The position numbers and the translations under genes were made by a program. From an uncultured bacterium (GTDB taxonomy: Bacteria > Cyanobacteriota > Vampirovibrionia > Gastranaerophilales > Gastranaerophilaceae): 19,866 nucleotides of DNA. Within the stretch, counting starts at the first letter, position 1. Every line of letters begins with the position of its first letter. Shown piece after piece: positions 19,067 through 19,866 of the stretch. The notes beneath the pieces are model-generated. The model was not told the DNA's origin. It did no database searches and worked only from the letters and a program-made list of their open reading frames with translations. Location of the stretch: NCBI GenBank assembly GCA_900314375.1, contig OMVC01000107.1, forward strand, positions 1-19,866, written 5' to 3'.

Positions 19067-19866
19067 ATGAAAAAGATTTTAATGTGTGTATGTTTAGTTT
19101 TTATTTTTGGCACTTGCGCAATTGCTAAGGGTTCACATTCCCCGTCAGGGCATAATTGCCACAGTAATTGTCATCACAATCATCCTCATCATACTTCCGG
19201 CTCGTCGTCATCTGAACATGTATATTTGACAAATACCGAGCATAATACTTATGAACAAAAATTTCCAAATTGCAAAGACCATTACGCAATAACGGAAACT
19301 GTGACAAACTACTACTCGAACGGGACAAAAAATGTTTTTTCAAGCAGCACTATCTATAATTCTGACGGTTCAGTATTGGAAACTGATTGTTTAAATGTTG
19401 AACATTTAATATTTGACGATAAACACTACTTTATAATTAATAAAAAAGGTAGAGGTTACAGAATAATAGATGATAGCGCAAATGTTTTAACTACACGAAA
19501 ATATACTAAAATGACCACTTTGGGAAGCGGGAAAATTCTCGTGCGCTCCGATAAAAAATATGGCGTAATAGACTTGTTTGAAAGGACAGTAATACCGATA
19601 AAATATCAGCAAATGGATAATATTACAAAAGACATATTTTTGACAAAACTAAACGGCTATTACGGAATTATTGATGTTAATGATAATATTCTTATTAAAA
19701 ACGACTGCGACAAGATAAAAATAGTTAATGACGTGTTAATTATAAAACGATATGATAAATACGGACTTGCAAGCCGCGACGGGGAAATTATATATGATAT
19801 CAAATATAATAAAATTAAAAAATTTGGAGAATATATATTAATAAAGCAAGATAAAAAATTTGGGAT
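19067..19866 (+). CDS. Secreted His/Cys-rich WG-repeat protein (3' end outside the window)
   Basis: The frame is open for 266 codons to the window edge. A signal peptide (MKKILMCVCLVFIFGTCAIA, cleavage near AIA-KG) is followed by a His/Cys-rich segment (about residues 23-50, SHSPSGHNCHSNCHHNHPHH, then a Ser run), which could bind metal ions. After a beta-rich region of about 100 residues come degenerate WG-type repeats with Tyr or Phe in place of Trp: KKYGVIDLFERTVIPIKY, GYYGIIDVNDNIL, DKYGLASRDGEIIYDIKY, then KFG at the edge. WG repeats form beta-propeller-like binding domains, usually extracytoplasmic. AGGAG and an extended -10 box support the start. Function unknown. Confidence 0.85.
   Translation, partial: MKKILMCVCLVFIFGTCAIAKGSHSPSGHNCHSNCHHNHPHHTSGSSSSEHVYLTNTEHNTYEQKFPNCKDHYAITETVTNYYSNGTKNVFSSSTIYNSDGSVLETDCLNVEHLIFDDKHYFIINKKGRGYRIIDDSANVLTTRKYTKMTTLGSGKILVRSDKKYGVIDLFERTVIPIKYQQMDNITKDIFLTKLNGYYGIIDVNDNILIKNDCDKIKIVNDVLIIKRYDKYGLASRDGEIIYDIKYNKIKKFGEYILIKQDKKFG

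Noticed and set aside
1..19866. CRISPR array, tRNA/rRNA genes, insertion sequence, prophage or att sites
   Set aside because: No regularly spaced repeats, no recognised RNA-gene signatures, no transposase or integrase motifs and no terminal inverted repeats with target duplications were found by eye.

Overview
The window looks like chromosomal DNA from a low-GC (AT-rich) member of the Cyanobacteriota, most plausibly the non-photosynthetic gut lineage (Vampirovibrionia/Melainabacteria, e.g. Gastranaerophilales). Three things support this. L27 starts MAHKKG without the cleaved N-terminal extension typical of Bacillota and ends in a cyanobacterial-like RKQVSVYSA tail. No ysxB/prp gene lies between rplU and rpmA. 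rplJ-rplL stands apart from rpoBC. No rRNA, tRNA, CRISPR array, transposase or phage gene was recognised. The lineage is inferred from sequence memory, not from a tree.

Layout. 1-3182: a tightly overlapping + strand operon with nanE (ManNAc-6-P epimerase), an unknown 94-aa protein, a ROK sugar kinase, an unknown 75-aa protein and a MenA-type prenyltransferase. 3183-3964: an orphan ribbon-helix-helix regulator, then about 430 bp of non-coding DNA with a minus-strand terminator that suggests a small RNA. 3965-4441: coaD. 4508-8736 (minus strand): promoter, L10 leader with attenuator, rplJ, two tandem copies of a 104-nt repeat, rplL, two small membrane proteins each carrying an L7/L12 C-terminal-like domain, panD and glnA. 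8809-10743: an unknown 97-aa C-terminally anchored protein, a secreted metallophosphoesterase, rqcP and an unknown 103-aa protein. 10802-11742 (minus strand): rpmA and rplU with a long leader. 11828-15482: an unknown 49-aa gene, a UvrD-family helicase and an AGCS amino-acid:sodium symporter. 15662-18571: a nitroreductase, then the divergent AmmeMemoRadiSam pair (radical SAM enzyme, and a MEMO-AMMECR1 fusion). 18635-19866: a small membrane protein and the 5' part of a secreted His/Cys-rich WG-repeat protein that runs off the window.

The gene content is mainly housekeeping: ribosome (L7/L12, L10, L21, L27), ribosome quality control (RqcP), nitrogen assimilation (GlnA), CoA synthesis (PanD, CoaD) and amino-sugar use (NanE, ROK kinase). 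The items I consider most worth a second look are: (i) two membrane-anchored L12 C-terminal-domain paralogues next to rplL; (ii) a 21-bp intergenic region where one palindromic -10 box appears to serve two divergent, apparently leaderless genes; (iii) a recurring pattern of -10 boxes 6-7 nt before ATG without a Shine-Dalgarno sequence, implying several leaderless mRNAs; and (iv) the structured tandem repeat between rplJ and rplL. Everything here was read by eye. No alignment, folding or database search was run.
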